Shown here: piece by piece, positions 24,240 through 36,900 of the stretch
Numbering within the stretch: position 1 is the first letter of the stretch
How the letters are laid out: each line of letters starts with the position of its first letter
NCBI RefSeq assembly: GCF_954871325.1
Contig: NC_088775.1
Coordinates: forward strand, 19,941,561 to 20,005,560
DNA length: 64,000 nt
Reading direction: 5' to 3'
Source: Gordionus sp. m RMFG-2023
Lineage: Eukaryota > Nematomorpha > Gordioida > Chordodea > Parachordodidae
Position numbers and translations under genes: made by a program
Notes under the pieces: generated by a model
What the model was told of the DNA's origin: nothing
Seen by the model: only the letters and a program-made list of their open reading frames with translations
Databases searched by the model: none

Positions 24240-24873
24240 TATACGTGGTTTAGGATACTTGAAATCTTGTAAAGCAGGGTTGATAGTATTTTTGAAGTCG
24301 GCGCAGAGCCTAAGTGAGCCATCGCTCTTATAAACGGGAGTGAGAGGACTAGCCCATCTAATATCTTCAACAGGTTCAATAATTTTATCGTTTATTTGAA
24401 GTTCTTTTGTTATCAAATCAAATCAACTCTAGAATATGGTATACGCCTTGGCGGTATGATTTTCGGTGTGGCATCGTGTTTTAAACCTAATTTGACATAG
24501 CTGCGTAGCATTGGTTTTTTGTTAAGTTTAAAATTGCAAAGCTTGATTAATTCTTGTATGGTATTATCATAATCATCCTCGACAATATTCACAAATTTAT
24601 CTAGTTATTCCCAAAAACTGTTATCCAGGTCCTTCCTAACAGTGCAATCTTATCACTCTGGACTACATAAGCAGTTAAGATTTGACTTTTGTCCTCGAAT
24701 TTTGCCTTGACTTTGGTAGTACCTAATACATTTATTGTGTTTCCATCATATCCAGTTAATTTAATATCTGATTTATTTAAGATTTTTACTCCAATCTTTT
24801 TCGCGATATGAATCGGTAGAATACTATACCGCGAGCCGGTATCAATCTGCATCAAAATAGGCATGTCGTTCAA
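24240..24873 (-). pseudogene. Gypsy copy B protease and RT N-terminus
   Basis: Protease block 24873-24601: MQIDTGSRYSILP with the catalytic DTGS, then a flap-like region and ALLGRTWI, the ILG-type motif that ends retroviral-type proteases. RT block 24416-24240: RWASPLTPVYKSDGSLRLCA followed by DFKNTIN and YPKPRINDL, the first RT motifs of gypsy elements. About 190 bp between the blocks is interrupted by frame breaks. There is no YxDD; the sequence ends before it. Confidence 0.8.
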
Positions 24874-26039
24874 ATATAGATATAAGCATCGTTAGCTGTG
24901 TAATTATTATCGGTATCCATATTGTTTATGTCTAAATTGTATAAATTATATTCTTTTCTTTCTAGTTTGTCATTATCATCTTCTTTTATCTCTTCTATAT
25001 TTACAGTGTTTACTTTATTTGTATATCGTAATTGATTATTGTCGTTGTTATGATATTTACAATTGCATACTTGATTTGTTCATCGATTTCCAATATTATG
25101 ATTATCGTTATATCTTTGAATACATCTTGAATCGTTATAATGTCTGTTATATCTATAATTATAATATTAAATCTATTATTATCAGAGACCTGCGGAGGTA
25201 CCATTTGCACGGCCCGGCCCGGTTTTAAATTTTTTAGGCCCGGCCCGGATATTTAAAAAAAAATTTTTTACGGCCCGGCCCGGATTTAAAAATTTAAGGC
25301 CCGGCCCGGATATTTTTTAAAAAAAATTTTTACGGCCCGGCCCGGATTTAAAAATTTCAGGCCCGGCTCGGAATTTTTTAAAATTATATTCGACTTGGTA
25401 TATACAAAAATTCACCTATGAGGTATTTTACCATATTTTTCAGCGAGTATTATCGCTTATTATTTAAAAAATACATGTAAAAAGCTAATATTTTGAGAAT
25501 ATTATATTGAATTTATAAAAATTATAAAACTGTTATTTATAAAAATGGATATTTTGAGCATATACTATATTTTATATTGCATTTATAAAAATATAACTAA
25601 TATTCATAAAAATGGTAATAATATTTGTCATATACTATATTTTATATTACATTTAAAAAAAATAAAACTAATATTTAATTTATAAAAATGGAAAATATTT
25701 TGAGAATATAATATATTGTATTTAATTTATAAAATAAAAATAAATCGCTATTTAAAAAAATGCATGTATAATAAATAGTATTTTGAAAATATAATCTAAT
25801 TGCACAATATTAATATAATTTATTTTATAATATAAATTTTTAACAAAAGAAGATAATTGTATTATATAATATTGTAAAAAAAAATAATGAAAAATGTTGG
25901 ATTAAAAACTTTCATGACTCAAGGTAAATATAATAAATGCAATAAATATTTGACAGTTTGCAAAGTAAAAAACCAGCATGATTGACGAAACCCTATACTC
26001 AAGAAAGATATTAAAAATTCACAAATTATCATGAAGAAA

Positions 26040-26400
26040 GAGAAGCATATCTACCTTTTCAGGTTGAAGATTACTTCTTCTTTCTTCAAGAATTCTCCCA
26101 GTAGTGGAAAAATTCCGCTCACAGCTTGCACTTGCCAATTTTGCTAAAATTGGAAATTCGCTTTGATGAGCCGCCCACCACTCTAACAAATTATCCACCT
26201 TAAATGTTTTATCTATTATTTATGCAATTATAATATTCATCATCAGGTATTGACATATTACCAGAATTACCATCGCCCCATTTGTCATAAAACGATTCAG
26301 TTTGTTTAACAACAGTCGTAATTTGACTGGTCGATGGTATTTCATTTACTTCCTGAGCCTCTTGTAATTTAATATAATCTTTTATATAGTTTTCCGTCAT
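26040..26400 (-). pseudogene. hAT C-terminal dimerisation domain remnant
   Basis: The minus strand at about 26198-26040 reads LLEWWAAHQSEFPILAKLAS then CERNFSTTGRILEERRSNLQ. This is the hAT C-terminal domain of the Ac-like branch (WW, then the SERxFSTAGRI block). The preceding 63-residue block at 26400-26209 is acidic and low complexity, as in the linker before this domain. The catalytic core is absent, so this is a deletion derivative. Confidence 0.85.
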
Positions 26401-26577
26401 TTTGCGATCTGTCCCTGACTACATACGTAATTGCTTGAATTTGGGACAGAGAAAAAGAGAAATAAAATGATACTTGTGTAAAACAAATTTTACAATTAAA
26501 AAATGCTTTATATTAAGTAAAATCAATTTTATTTCTCCTTTTCGCTTTGAAGGGTATTACAAACTTTAAGAAGTGAT

Positions 26578-26760
26578 ATTCCTTTATTTGATTGTTTTGG
26601 TAAAATATATTCTAAAAATTTAGATATGAATTATAAAAAAATATATAATACTTGAATATTGGGGCTTATTTAAGATATTCCTTTATTTGATTGTTTTGGT
26701 AAAATATGTTGTAAAAATTTAGATATGAATTATAAAAAAAAATATATTAATACTTTTCGA
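26578..26760. repeat. ~108-bp direct duplication
   Basis: ATTCCTTTATTTGATTGTTT with downstream TAAATTAGATATGAATTATA-like sequence is repeated at about 26578 and 26686, inside the 25183-27052 hAT element. It is non-coding. Confidence 0.85.
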
Positions 26761-27295
26761 TCTGTGGGTTGTTAGGTAGTGTTAACCATCACCCAATATT
26801 ATATTAATCATAACTATAATATAATATAATCTTATAACCATTTACTAAGAATGTAAAAATTTTTATAAAAAATATTAAGGCCCGGCCCGGCCCGGGTTTA
26901 ACAATCTTAGGCCCGGCCCGGATATATTAAAAAAAATTTTTTTAGGCCCGGCCCGGATATGTTTAAAAAGTTTTTTTAGGCCCGGCCCGGGTATATTTAA
27001 AAAATTTAAAATACGGCCGGGCCGGGTTTAGGGTCGGGCCTGCAGGTCTCTGATTATTATTATAGTCATTTTTATTATAACTAGCTCTATTATCAAATCT
27101 CGAAGAATTATTGTACGATCCTGGATAGTTTGCTCAGACGTTGTTGTAATAATTCGCATTATAATTCTGATATCTAGGGTTGTAATTATTTCCTTGATAT
27201 CTGGGGTTATAACTATTTCCTTGATAAATATTTCTCTGAAAGTCATGGCCTCTTGTTGTCCATCGTTGTCTGTTATCGTAATTAGATTGTAAATT

Positions 27296-27939
27296 TTATC
27301 GTTCATCATGGTCTCCATATCTCACCAATTGTTTATTTTCTTCTGTTTTCCTGCCTTTTTGCCTTTCTACATGTTTCACGGTTGTATCATCTTCTGTTTT
27401 TTCGTTTAAAGAAATATTTTCAACTTTAGCAATTATATTTTCTTTCAATTCTAACTCTTCAAAATCATCTCTTAAAGTAAGAACTTCTTCTATTGTAATG
27501 TTTTCTTTTAACGTAATTTTCTGCCTAATATTTTTGCTGATTGACGAAATTTTTACTTTTTCAATAACTCTACTATCACTTAGCAAACATTCATTTTTAA
27601 AATGCATAATCTACCTACCCAATTGATGTAACTTTTGTTTTTACCTTGTAAAGCTGCGTTAAATAATAATAAGTTGGAACTTGTGGATTTCCTCAGGTGT
27701 AATAACCTGAATTTTTCAATCAATATCGATGGATTGATGAAGTCGGTAGGTGAACATATCGATTTAAGCTTGATATATACCTCATCTGGTAGTCTTGTAA
27801 AAGAACCTGCTTTTTCGATGTCCAAGATCTGAGTGTCCTTGAAGATGTCTTCGAATCTACTCAAAAAAAGATCGCCATTGCCTGCGTATATTGGAAATTC
27901 AATATTTATATTAACATTATTATTGGGAATCTGTTTCAT
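27296..27939 (-). pseudogene. Gypsy copy B gag
   Basis: Two overlapping frames give a gag-like protein. 27939-27580 starts MKQIPNNNVNINIEFPIYAG and has SRFEDIF and VYIKLKSI segments. 27607-27296 continues with an acidic, Lys/Glu-rich stretch. One frame change lies near 27600. No zinc knuckle is visible before the low-complexity linker. Identification rests on its position upstream of the protease and on a weak gag-like pattern. Confidence 0.6.
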
Positions 27940-28788
27940 ATTTATTTATTTATTTACGATTTCCTCGAATATATAGCGGAACTGCCACCATAAATACTTC
28001 TAATATATTTGAAGTAATGATACGAGTTTTCTAGTATAAAGATTGTTTATTTTATTTTAAATTAATAATTTAATTTTATACAATATATTTTAAAATTTTA
28101 CATTTTTTTATCAAACTAAAAAAATCTGGTTTTTTATAACAATTTTCATATTAATATATCAAAATTTATATAAAAAAAATCAATCTACACAATTTATAAA
28201 AAAAACTATTTATATAAACATTAAAAAAAACAATTTAAAGGTTAGTATTAATCGGTCATATTAACAATAAGAGTAGTTCTAATGTTCGTCCTTTATATTG
28301 TACTTTTACTACAGTGGTATATTGGTTCCTGTATAGCTTAGGTTTTAGAATGCAATTTGTTAATCCAGGACAATTAAGTTTATTTTTCCAATCTATTTCG
28401 TTAATTATGCTTACCCCAGCTCAGATATCTAATTCCATTCTGAAATTGCTGTTGTGTATTTTGACATTCACCCAAAATTCTAGATTATATTTGTTATATT
28501 TTAATATCTTATATATTTTAAAGGTTACGTTATTTGTATATTATATTATTATAACTTTCCTACATTTAATATTATATTATGGAAGTCAATATAATTGCAT
28601 AATATTAGAAGTTAAATTACATAATTATAAAATTTAAAATAAAGAACCGATTGTTTTGATTACAAAAAATGACGACGATGTAAATAATAAAGTCGCGCGG
28701 TTTTTCGGTCTTCGGTCAAGTTTAATAATATATAGAATTATAAATATTTTTTTGTTTATAAAAAAAATATTAGATCTGTTTAGAAATT

Positions 28789-29520
28789 ATGGATAAAATA
28801 ATATTAAATGATTTTAAAAAAGATGAATGTTCTATTGACGACTACATTGACTATATAAAATACATATTGAATGTTAATAATATTCCTCAAACTGACACCA
28901 CTTTGAAAAAAATATTTATAGCTTATGGAGGAATAAATATTAAAACTGATATAAAAAAATTACTCTTTTCAAGAAAAATTGATGATGTAGTATGGGCAGA
29001 TATATACAAAATTGCAAAACAACTTTATAAAGATGAAAGAACTGTTTTGGCATCTAGAATTGATTTCATTAGATTAAGTCGCGGCCCTACTGAATCCGTA
29101 ACGAGCTATTTAAAAAATATAAAGGAGCTAGCCCGAAGATGCGTATTTGAAGATACTATCAAAATGATAATAAAACATACGTAAAAAGAGAACCATTGCA
29201 AGGGTATAATAACTACCACACAAATAAAAATAATATGAGAAAACCGTGCAATTTTTGTAATCGTTTTCATGCTATTGGAAATTGTCCAGCATATCTGGGA
29301 AAAGGTGCAGCAAATGTAAGAAATCAAACCACTTTGCCGTGTGTTGTAAAACTAGAGGAAAAATTTACGGTATAAATTACAATAATAATGACGACTATTC
29401 AGATTTCTCAATAAGAAAAATCTACAAATATGGACAGCACCCAACAATTACGGTATTAATAAACAACCACGAAATTAAATGGAATATGATACAGGTTCAG
29501 CAGTAACCATTATTAATGCA
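28789..29520 (+). pseudogene. Gypsy copy D gag and protease start
   Basis: 28789-29184 begins MDKIILNDFKKDECSIDDYI and is collinear with copy C, extending through SRIDFIRLSRGPTESVTSYL, a typical gag capsid-like segment. 29282-29506 has RCSKCKKSNHFAVCC, a knuckle-like Cys cluster, then GQHPTITVLINN. The DTGSAV protease motif follows in another frame at about 29487. Frame changes occur near 29160 and 29480. Confidence 0.8.
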
Positions 29521-31200
29521 ACAATATGGAATAAAATTGGGAGGCCAAAACTTAGAATGGCTAGAGCTCCAACTACATATGGAGATAATAGAATAAAAAT
29601 TATGGGCGAAGCTTATGTTAAAGTGCAATTAGATGATAAAATAAAATAGCTTCCGTTATTAGTTACAAAAACAAATGATGCATCACTATTTGGATTTCAT
29701 TGAACTATAGAATTTGATTTATCGTTACCAACAATTGTAAAAATCAATATGATTAACAATAAATATAATAATAATGATAATGGTAACGTGAATATTGACA
29801 AACTATATAAAGAATTGCTACGGTGTTTGACAATAAAAGGATTAATAAAAAATGTCGAACCAGTAAAACTACAATTGAAAGAAAATACAAAACCAATTGC
29901 ATTGCCAGCTAGAAGAGTACCGTTGCCTTTAAAAGTAGAAATTGAAAATAAAACATTGAAATATATACGAAATCTTACTTATGACACATTAACTCTATCA
30001 AGAAAAGAACTTAGAGATGAAACTGCGAAAGATCCAATTTTAGAGTAAAAATCTTATTAAATGGGACAAATATACAAAATCAAGCACCAGAATTACAAGC
30101 TTTTAGAACAAGAATAGATGAAATAGAAAATGATGACGGTATCCTATTTTGGAATGGTCGCTTAATAATTCCATATTCACTACAAAAACGAGTTTTACAG
30201 ATATTACATACAGGTCATCCCGGTATCGATGAAATCCATTATGAGACATTATATATGGTGGGAAAAATTAGATAGGGATGTCGAAAAATTAGTCAACCGC
30301 TGTATTGGGTGTCAAAAACATCGCAGAGATATACCAGAAGTTGCCGTATATCCATGGAATCCGCCAGCACAACCCTGGGAAAGGGACATTTAGATTTTGC
30401 CGGACCACTAGACGGATTTTATGGTAGGAATCGATGCATATTCAAAATGGATAGAGATCAATAGAATCAAAGATACCACAAGTAAAAATTTAATAAATAG
30501 ATTAGAAATGACTGACACGATATGGTGTTCCACGTCAAATTGTCACAGACAATGGTCCACAATTCATTTCAAATGAATTTTACAAATGGTGCAAAAATAA
30601 GAATATACAACACATAAAAACTACACCATACCATCCGAGAAGTAACGGATTAGATGCATACAAACTATAAAAAATTGGTATTTTGCTAATAGAGAACAAA
30701 TGATGGGGAAAAATGCCTTAATGAAGTATTAGTTACATATAGAAATTCCGAACATTCCTCAAGGGGCCGAATACCTGCCAAACTATTTATGGGGAGAAGA
30801 CTAAATACTTTATTAGACTGGGTGAAACCATCAATTCTGAAAAATTAGAAACCTCTGTAGTAAAACACGACCAGTTAAACAAAGGCATACATAGAGATTT
30901 TGGAGAAAACGAATTAGTTTGGATAAAAAATCCACTTGAAAAAGGATGGCATGAAGGAAAAATAATAAATCAACAAGCAAAATTCTCGTATAACGTAGAA
31001 AAAAGATAAAATAGTATGAAAACACGCAGATAAACTACGAATAAGGGAAGAACCAGACGAAACCAAATCAATAATACCAATTGAACCAAGTCAAAAAGGA
31101 AGGCAACCGCGTTATCCAACAAGGGGAACGAAAACCAACAAAAAGGTTAATAGATGAACTTGAACTTGGTAATAAAAAGATTGATAGACGATCTTAACTT
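29521..31200 (+). pseudogene. Gypsy copy D pol, RT deleted, integrase broken
   Basis: 29749-30048 reads from the protease-RT spacer into PARRVPLPLKVEIENK (RT start), then jumps to TLSRKELRDETAKDP, a segment normally just before the integrase, so several hundred codons are missing. Integrase landmarks follow across frames: HTGHPGI near 30210, HLDFAGPLDG near 30390, IDAYSKWIE near 30430, RQIVTDNGPQF near 30535 and TPYHPRSNGLDA near 30630, where the expected Glu is lost. It is a dead copy. Confidence 0.8.
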
Positions 31201-31414
31201 GGTGGGAAAGAAGATATGTTATATTTGAATGTTTATATCAATGCATTGGTTTATATATATTTTAAAAGGTTACGCTATTTGAAATATTTCTTACATTTTA
31301 TATTATCTTATGGAGGTTAATGTAATTGCATATTAGTTGTAGTTAAATGACATAATTATAAAAGTCTATATATAGGAAACAATTTTATAATAAAGAATCT
31401 ATTGTTTTGACTTA

Positions 31415-32302
31415 AAATATACATATTAAAAATAATAAGTTTTTTAAAAGGTTATATAAAAAAAAGAATTTCGTCAAGGTCTTCCTTATATTTTATAAAA
31501 AGTATAAGAAAGAATTCGAAAAGGTCATTTAATTTAAATTGAAAAATGTATAAGTTTTAATATTCAAAATTTATATATTAATAGATGTTAATTTTGTATA
31601 TATACTAAAATGATCATGATTACTTTCACCTTTTGTTTTTTTGATCATAGTTAAAAATAAAATCATCATTCTTCCTTAATTATTCAATACAATCGCACAC
31701 AATTTATTTCATTCTGTTAATATGGAAGCCAATTGTATAAAAAATAGTTAACCTATTATTCGTTAAATAAAATTTATCATACCATTAATAAAAAGATTTT
31801 TTTTTTATAGTATCTTTTAATATATATTTTTTTAATCCTCTGTAAGTTATATAATTTATTTTATAAAATTTTTTTAAAAAATAATAAAAAAGTCGAATAT
31901 AAAAAAAAATAAAATAAAAAAAAAATAATAAAAAAAAATAAACAATTTAAAGATAAAATAATATTATAGAAATAAACTAGCTGAAAATAAACAATATTAC
32001 TACATACATTTATAATTATCACGGTTTTTATGTTAAAAAAGAATAATGTTAATTAATAATTTAAATCTATTATTTTATCTCCTTAGCAAACAACATATTT
32101 TAATATTATAAAATCACTTTTCTGAACTGAGTTTACATGGAAGCCTATAATAATCATCTCTCTATATATTAATTATAAATAGGTTTTACTCTAATTGTAT
32201 TTTAGTAATGATTTATCTTAGCAAATTGTTAATTGCCCGAAAATTTGAATTATCAATATATGTCATATTTTTATCTGACGTTTTCAAACTATTACATAAA
32301 CC
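31415..32302. other. AT-rich upstream region of the SWEET gene
   Basis: About 0.9 kb of AT-rich DNA with long A/T runs and no coding signal. The promoter of the downstream gene should lie here, but with this composition I cannot single out a core promoter element. Confidence 0.5.
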
Positions 32303-33029
32303 ATGCTTCTATTAACGTTTTTTGGAATTGTAAGCGTGCTAGCTACATTTGCCCTCTATAGCGCTGGATTGTAAAAATTAATTACTTTTATTCTAGTATT
32401 TATATATAAATTTTATCTATAGAACCACCTGTTCTAAAATTAAAAAACAAAAAAATACTGATGGTATATCCCCGTTTCCTTTTATATTTGGATTATTATG
32501 GTAATAAAATCATTTGTTATTTAATATTCTTTTAAAGTGCTGCAATTAATTTTGAGTATGGAATATATAAAGATGATAAGTCTATAATCTGTACTAATGT
32601 ATTTGGTATAATATGTCAATCAAGCTATGTTGTATTATATATATTTTTTTCAATGCAGAAGGTATTTTAACTATTGTTATATTTTCTTAATGAATTTATA
32701 GAAACAATTATTAAAAATGACTGGATTAACTTTGATGATAATTGGCTTAATATCATTATATGTTTTTCATATCAAACAACAAAATGAATACCTGGCTATT
32801 CAATATTTGGGTATTAGTTCATGTACATTGGCACTAATATTTTTTGCCTCTCCTTTGGCATCAGTGGTACTATACATAAAACTATTTACCATATTATAAA
32901 AGTTATTAGCTTACCGTATTCAAAGAAAAAAGTGTTAAATCAATGTCTTTTACATTTTCAATGGTTGCTTCTCTTGTTTCATTGAGTTGGACTATATATG
33001 GAACCTTGATATCAGATCCTTATATACAG
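32303..33029 (+). CDS. SWEET-family sugar transporter, five exons, 3' end missing
   Basis: Exons 32303-32370, 32423-32500, 32538-32661, 32702-32866 and 32910-33029 join in frame through GT-AG introns of 52, 37, 40 and 43 nt, giving 185 residues. First MtN3 repeat: ALYSAGLTTCSKIKKQKNTD, then GISPFPF, YGIYKDDKSIICTNVFG. Second repeat: FASPLASV, EKSVKSMSF, LSWTIYGTLISDPYIQ. These are hallmarks of SWEET membrane uniporters, which pass mono- or disaccharides down their gradient. The family is usually about 220 residues, so the end (the PN..G helix 7) is missing. A donor follows at 33030, and a hAT sits at 33111. A tail exon beyond 38227 was not convincingly found. The gene may be functional or broken. 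Confidence 0.85.
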
Positions 33030-33529
33030 GTTAGAAATGATCAGATCACAATTTATTCAATTTTGTAATCTTAGGATTTGTAATATTTAATTATTTATTC
33101 ATAGTAACATTAGAGGTCTGCAAAGTCTAGCCCAGTCCACTTTAGACTGTTAATTTTTGCACAAGTTGTCCAGCCTGGCCAAAAAATTATTTGCCCATTA
33201 AATTTTTAAAAAAAAATTGCTTATGAAAATTCAGGCCCAGCATGACCCATTAATGAAAAGTCAACCATCTTTATACCACTGGCTTATGCTGGTAAAGCTG
33301 TTGATTAAGATAGGCTATGCCCCTGGCTCTTACAATTTTATTTTAAAATTTAAATATTCAAATTAATAAATTATAAATTATATTACTATATAATGACTAG
33401 TAATAAATTCAGTAAAACCATTTGCTAGACAATGACCAATTTTTGAAGACATGCTTTAACAATCAAATTTTTGAACAAAACTAAATTTTATTGAAATGCA
33501 ATAAAACCCATTTTTTAAATTATAGAAGG

Positions 33530-34120
33530 TGGAATCAAATGATCGTTTCCTATATTCGGTCTGTACTCTGGTCCTACATAATTTAATAACAGTTGATGGC
33601 ATAAAAAATACAAGAATTAATCATGTTAAAAAAAAAACTAGAGAAGTCATTTCATATATCAAGTAGATGAATGAAATGTGAAATTGAGGTTGAGCATTAT
33701 AAAGCCTGCAATCAATTTATAAAACTGGCCATTTAGATGGTGTTGTTTCTGATTCATACTTTGATGTCTCTGGTGATGCTTGTAATATAAATTTCAATGT
33801 AGAATCAGATCAAATTAATATAAAACCTTAAATTTAATTCCCTATCTATTCACGCAGCATATTAATTATGCTAGAAAGTGTTTTTATAATTATATAATAT
33901 TAATTTATTTGTTTTTATAAAATTAATAGCTTATTTTAATAGGATATAAATATATAATTCTTGGTACAAGTTTTTCTATGTGAAAAAACTTTACAAAGTT
34001 AAGAAAGATATTTTAAACTTTACAGAAAATATCCATGATCCTATAAATAAGATAAATAAAATAAGGAAACAATCATTAAAACTTTCCAATACTGATTGGG
34101 ATCTAGTTCACTAACTATTC
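33530..34120 (+). pseudogene. Outer hAT transposase remnant
   Basis: Frames on the plus strand show CTLVLHNLITVDGIKNTRIN followed by KTREVISYIK, resembling the hAT block around C..H.LNL and the following helix, then KLSNTDWDLVH, resembling the TRWNS region. Stops and shifts are frequent. The frame runs into the inner hAT at 34132 and resembles continuing sequence after 37214. The match is by motif only. Confidence 0.5.
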
Positions 34121-34549
34121 ACATCATTGAACAGGGTTGCCAGGTCAAAATTTTCAAATTGTGGGAGAAATTTGGTATTATGCGGGAGAAATATGGAAAT
34201 TGCGGTAGAAATATAAAAATTGCTAAAATAAATTTTTTTGCGGGCCAGCCGGGATTTTGAATTGACTTAAATATCCATCTACTATTTTTAATAATTAGTT
34301 TATATAAATACAAAGTCGGTAATTATTTTTCAAAATAAAATAACATCTTGATTTATTAAAATATAATAATTTATAATAAAAAAAACATCTTTTTTAAATA
34401 TAAAAGAATGTAAACAAGATAAAATTTTATTAAAAAAAAAGATTTTAATTTTACAATTAAAAATATATTTTATGCGAATGTCCCGCAAAACAACCACAAT
34501 TAGAGATCTACCGTGTGTGTATAACATTATAGGGATAGGCGCTTAATTA

Positions 34550-35260
34550 TTAGTTATCACGTTTAAATACATAATAAGATACTCCAAAAATAATAAGAAA
34601 CAATACAGATGCAACTACAGTTGCGGCAATTGTAATCACTTTTCTTGTAGTACAACATTCACAGAGATACCTAAATCCAGGAGGTCAATTCTTGACGATT
34701 TGAAAGATGAGCATACATATGCAATTTTAACAGATGCATCTAATAAGGGAAATATTATAATACCTTGATCCTCCGCTATTTCAACAAAATTAAACTATTA
34801 AATTTTTTCCCCTCAAATAGTGAAAAATCCTAAGACATAGCTAACCATAATGGTAAATATAGCAGATTCGAGATTATCAATAAATTGCATATCAGCTTTC
34901 TGATCTGATAATGCCTCAGTGAATTTGGTAAAACAGAATGTATTTACAGAATTGAGTCAGCACAAGGTTGCGATATGTTCCTAATACCCGCCATTGATAG
35001 AATTTTAAAATTTTATAAACCTTTAAAAAATATTTCTTAAATAAAGATTATAAAAGCTATCCTAACATGAAAATATTTTTCAATAATGAATGGCAGAGGT
35101 ATATTTAGGAATGATTTCACATGTAGGAAATCTGCTACATGCTGTTAATGTGTAGCTGCAGTCAGAAGAATCTTAACAAAGTTTCACAAAATTATGCTGC
35201 AGATGTGTTCATCTTTACAGTTAAAAATTGACAATAAATTTTATGGTGCCATTGCTAAAA
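34550..35260 (+). pseudogene. Inverted partial duplicate of the inner hAT transposase
   Basis: Plus-strand peptide pieces SILDDLKDEHTYAILTDASN and HKIMLQMCSSLQLKIDN match the minus-strand copy (SILDDLKDGHPYAILIDASN at about 36630 and HKIMLQPCSSLQLKIDN at about 35890). The plus copy ends at about 35262, where it joins the 3' end of the minus copy, so the element contains an internal inverted duplication. It has many stops. Confidence 0.8.
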
Positions 35261-35261
35261 C

Positions 35262-36900
35262 TTAATTATATTTTATTTGAGATTTAAATAATAGAACTAA
35301 ATGTTTACCGTCGTTATTGAGATATTTATTAAATTCCTGGCATGACATATTATATATTTGTTTAACCATTAGTTCGGCATCTAATGTTAAATCAATCCGA
35401 TTTCTCTCCTTTTTCCAGGCAGTCCTCATCATGGTAAAAATGCGCTCGGAAGAGGCATTAGAATGAGGTAAGGAGAAGGCATACTCGCATATTTTTTCCA
35501 AGCATGGGGATTTATCGTTATTACGAAAATATTCTACCCATTTCTCTGCTTTTAGACCATCAACCTTTAAGTATTTTGGCGAATCATAAAAAATAGAGAG
35601 AATTACAATCTCCTCAAACAAGACATCAATGTCTTTCGGTATTTTTAATATATTTATTAAATTATAAAAACCATCAATTGATGGTTTCTGTTCCAAGGTC
35701 ATAATATTTATACATTTGTAAAGTTATTAAAATCTTGATTGTAAATATTCTAAAATTGTCTTAACAAAAATATCTGCTTCATTTAAAAATGTATTAATTA
35801 GAGTATTATTTGAACATTTTAATATAATATTTCTAGCAATAGCGTCATAAAATTTATTATCAATTTTTAACTGTAGAGATGAACAGGGCTGTAGCATGAT
35901 TTTGTGAATCTTTTTTAATAAAGAATATTCTAATTGCAACTGAATATTAACTGTATGAAGTAGATTTCCTACATGTGAAACTTATCCCAAATAAGCTTCT
36001 GCCATTTCATCTTCAAAAAAATTTTTCAAAATTTTAGGACAGCTTTTAAAATTTTTATTTAAGAAAGATTTTTTTAAGGGTTCGTAAAATTTTAATTCTA
36101 CATTGGCAAGTATTAATGATAACCACCTGATAAGTACATATCGCAACAACTCACGCCATTCCAAGTCAGATCACTTCACCAACTCTTTTAATTCATTAAC
36201 TCATTTAATTGATGAACTAAATTCGTTAAAACATTTCATCACAATTATTTCGACATCCACAGATAGTACATTCACTGCCTTCTTGCAAGAATTATGTAGT
36301 ATATGGCATATACAGCCAATTGGTATTAATTCATTATTGTGCTGTCTCAATTCGGTAACTTTAGTTTTGGCCAAAATTTACAGAGGCATTATCAGCGCAG
36401 AAAGCTGACATGCAAATCATTGATAACCCTAAATCAGCTATATTTACCATTATGTGGCTAGCTACATCGTTGAATTTTTCACTATCCGAAGAAATAATTT
36501 TAAGAGTTTTATGAAAATGTTCTTATTCTTGTTGAAATAGCGAAGGATCGATGGAAATGTTTTAATATTTCCCTTATTAGATGCATCTATTAGAATTGCA
36601 TATGGATGCCCATCTTTCAAATCGTCTAGAATTGACCTCTAGGATTCAGGTACTAAAACACTTGTGCTCATTTTTGTTCTGCCACAAGTAAGGTTTGCAC
36701 TTATATTGGAGTCGTTAAATATCATGAGTAAAAGATTCGACCCACATTCTGATGATATAGCTCTACGAATGTTGAACTACATGATAGATGTATACGATTT
36801 CCGCAAATGTAGTTGCATCTGTATTATTTATTATTTTTGAGAATATTTTTGTATTGCAATCGATGTTGATATACTCCCCTGTCCTGACTGACTTGTATGA
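35262..36900 (-). pseudogene. Inner hAT transposase, C-terminal half best preserved
   Basis: Block 35702-35262 (146 residues) carries the hAT dimerisation domain: CEYAFSLPHSNASSERIFTM, then KKERNRIDLTLDAELMVKQI and CQEFNKYL. 35939-35727 and 36164-35982 are upstream blocks (WRELLRYVLIRWLSL resembles the TRWLSL motif). 36900-36200 continues with the DAS-containing catalytic region in broken frames. The NASSERIF form places it with hATs distinct from the Ac-like copy at 26040. The ORF is broken by several stops. Confidence 0.82.

Larger units (their letters stand above)
25183..27052. mobile_element. hAT element with CGGCCCGG subterminal repeats
   Basis: Termini CAGAGACCTGC and complement are flanked by a perfect 8-bp duplication ATTATTAT (25175-25182 and 27053-27060). 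Both ends carry four to five ~50-bp units with GGCCCGGCCCGG blocks separated by A/T runs (25208-25375 and 26878-27035). The interior (1.87 kb in total) keeps only the end of a transposase on the minus strand. It inserted into the gag-pol linker of gypsy copy B. Confidence 0.93.
24156..27990 (-). mobile_element. Truncated gypsy copy B, split by a hAT
   Basis: Minus-strand gag (27939-27296), a low-complexity N/I-rich linker (27318-27060, then 25174-25010), protease (24873-24601) and RT N-terminus (24416-24240). A hAT (25183-27052) with an 8-bp duplication splits the linker. Upstream of gag, at about 27983-28003, the minus strand reads TGGTGGCAGTTCCGC, a plausible primer-binding site, but I cannot define the LTR. 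The element ends inside RT at about 24235, where it abuts copy C tail to tail. It is a different family from C and D: its gag and protease differ clearly. Confidence 0.75.
28492..31414 (+). mobile_element. Gypsy copy D, internally deleted, with both LTRs
   Basis: The 5' LTR (28492-28663) and 3' LTR (31217-31414) both start TGTTATATTT and share AATTATAAAA and TTGTTTTGA blocks, but have diverged by several indels. A purine tract GGTGGGAAAGAAGA (31201-31214) directly precedes the 3' LTR. The primer site is mutated (TGACGACGATGTA at 28670). I see no clear target duplication. The internal region keeps gag, part of protease, the first RT residues and a broken integrase; most of RT and RNase H are deleted. 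Confidence 0.85.

Noticed and set aside
34548-34690. Minus-strand peptide ending in a convincing membrane segment (ITIAATVVASVLFLIIFG)
   Set aside because: The same DNA on the plus strand is a worn copy of the hAT transposase that also occurs inverted at 36600-36850. The membrane-like peptide is its antisense reading.
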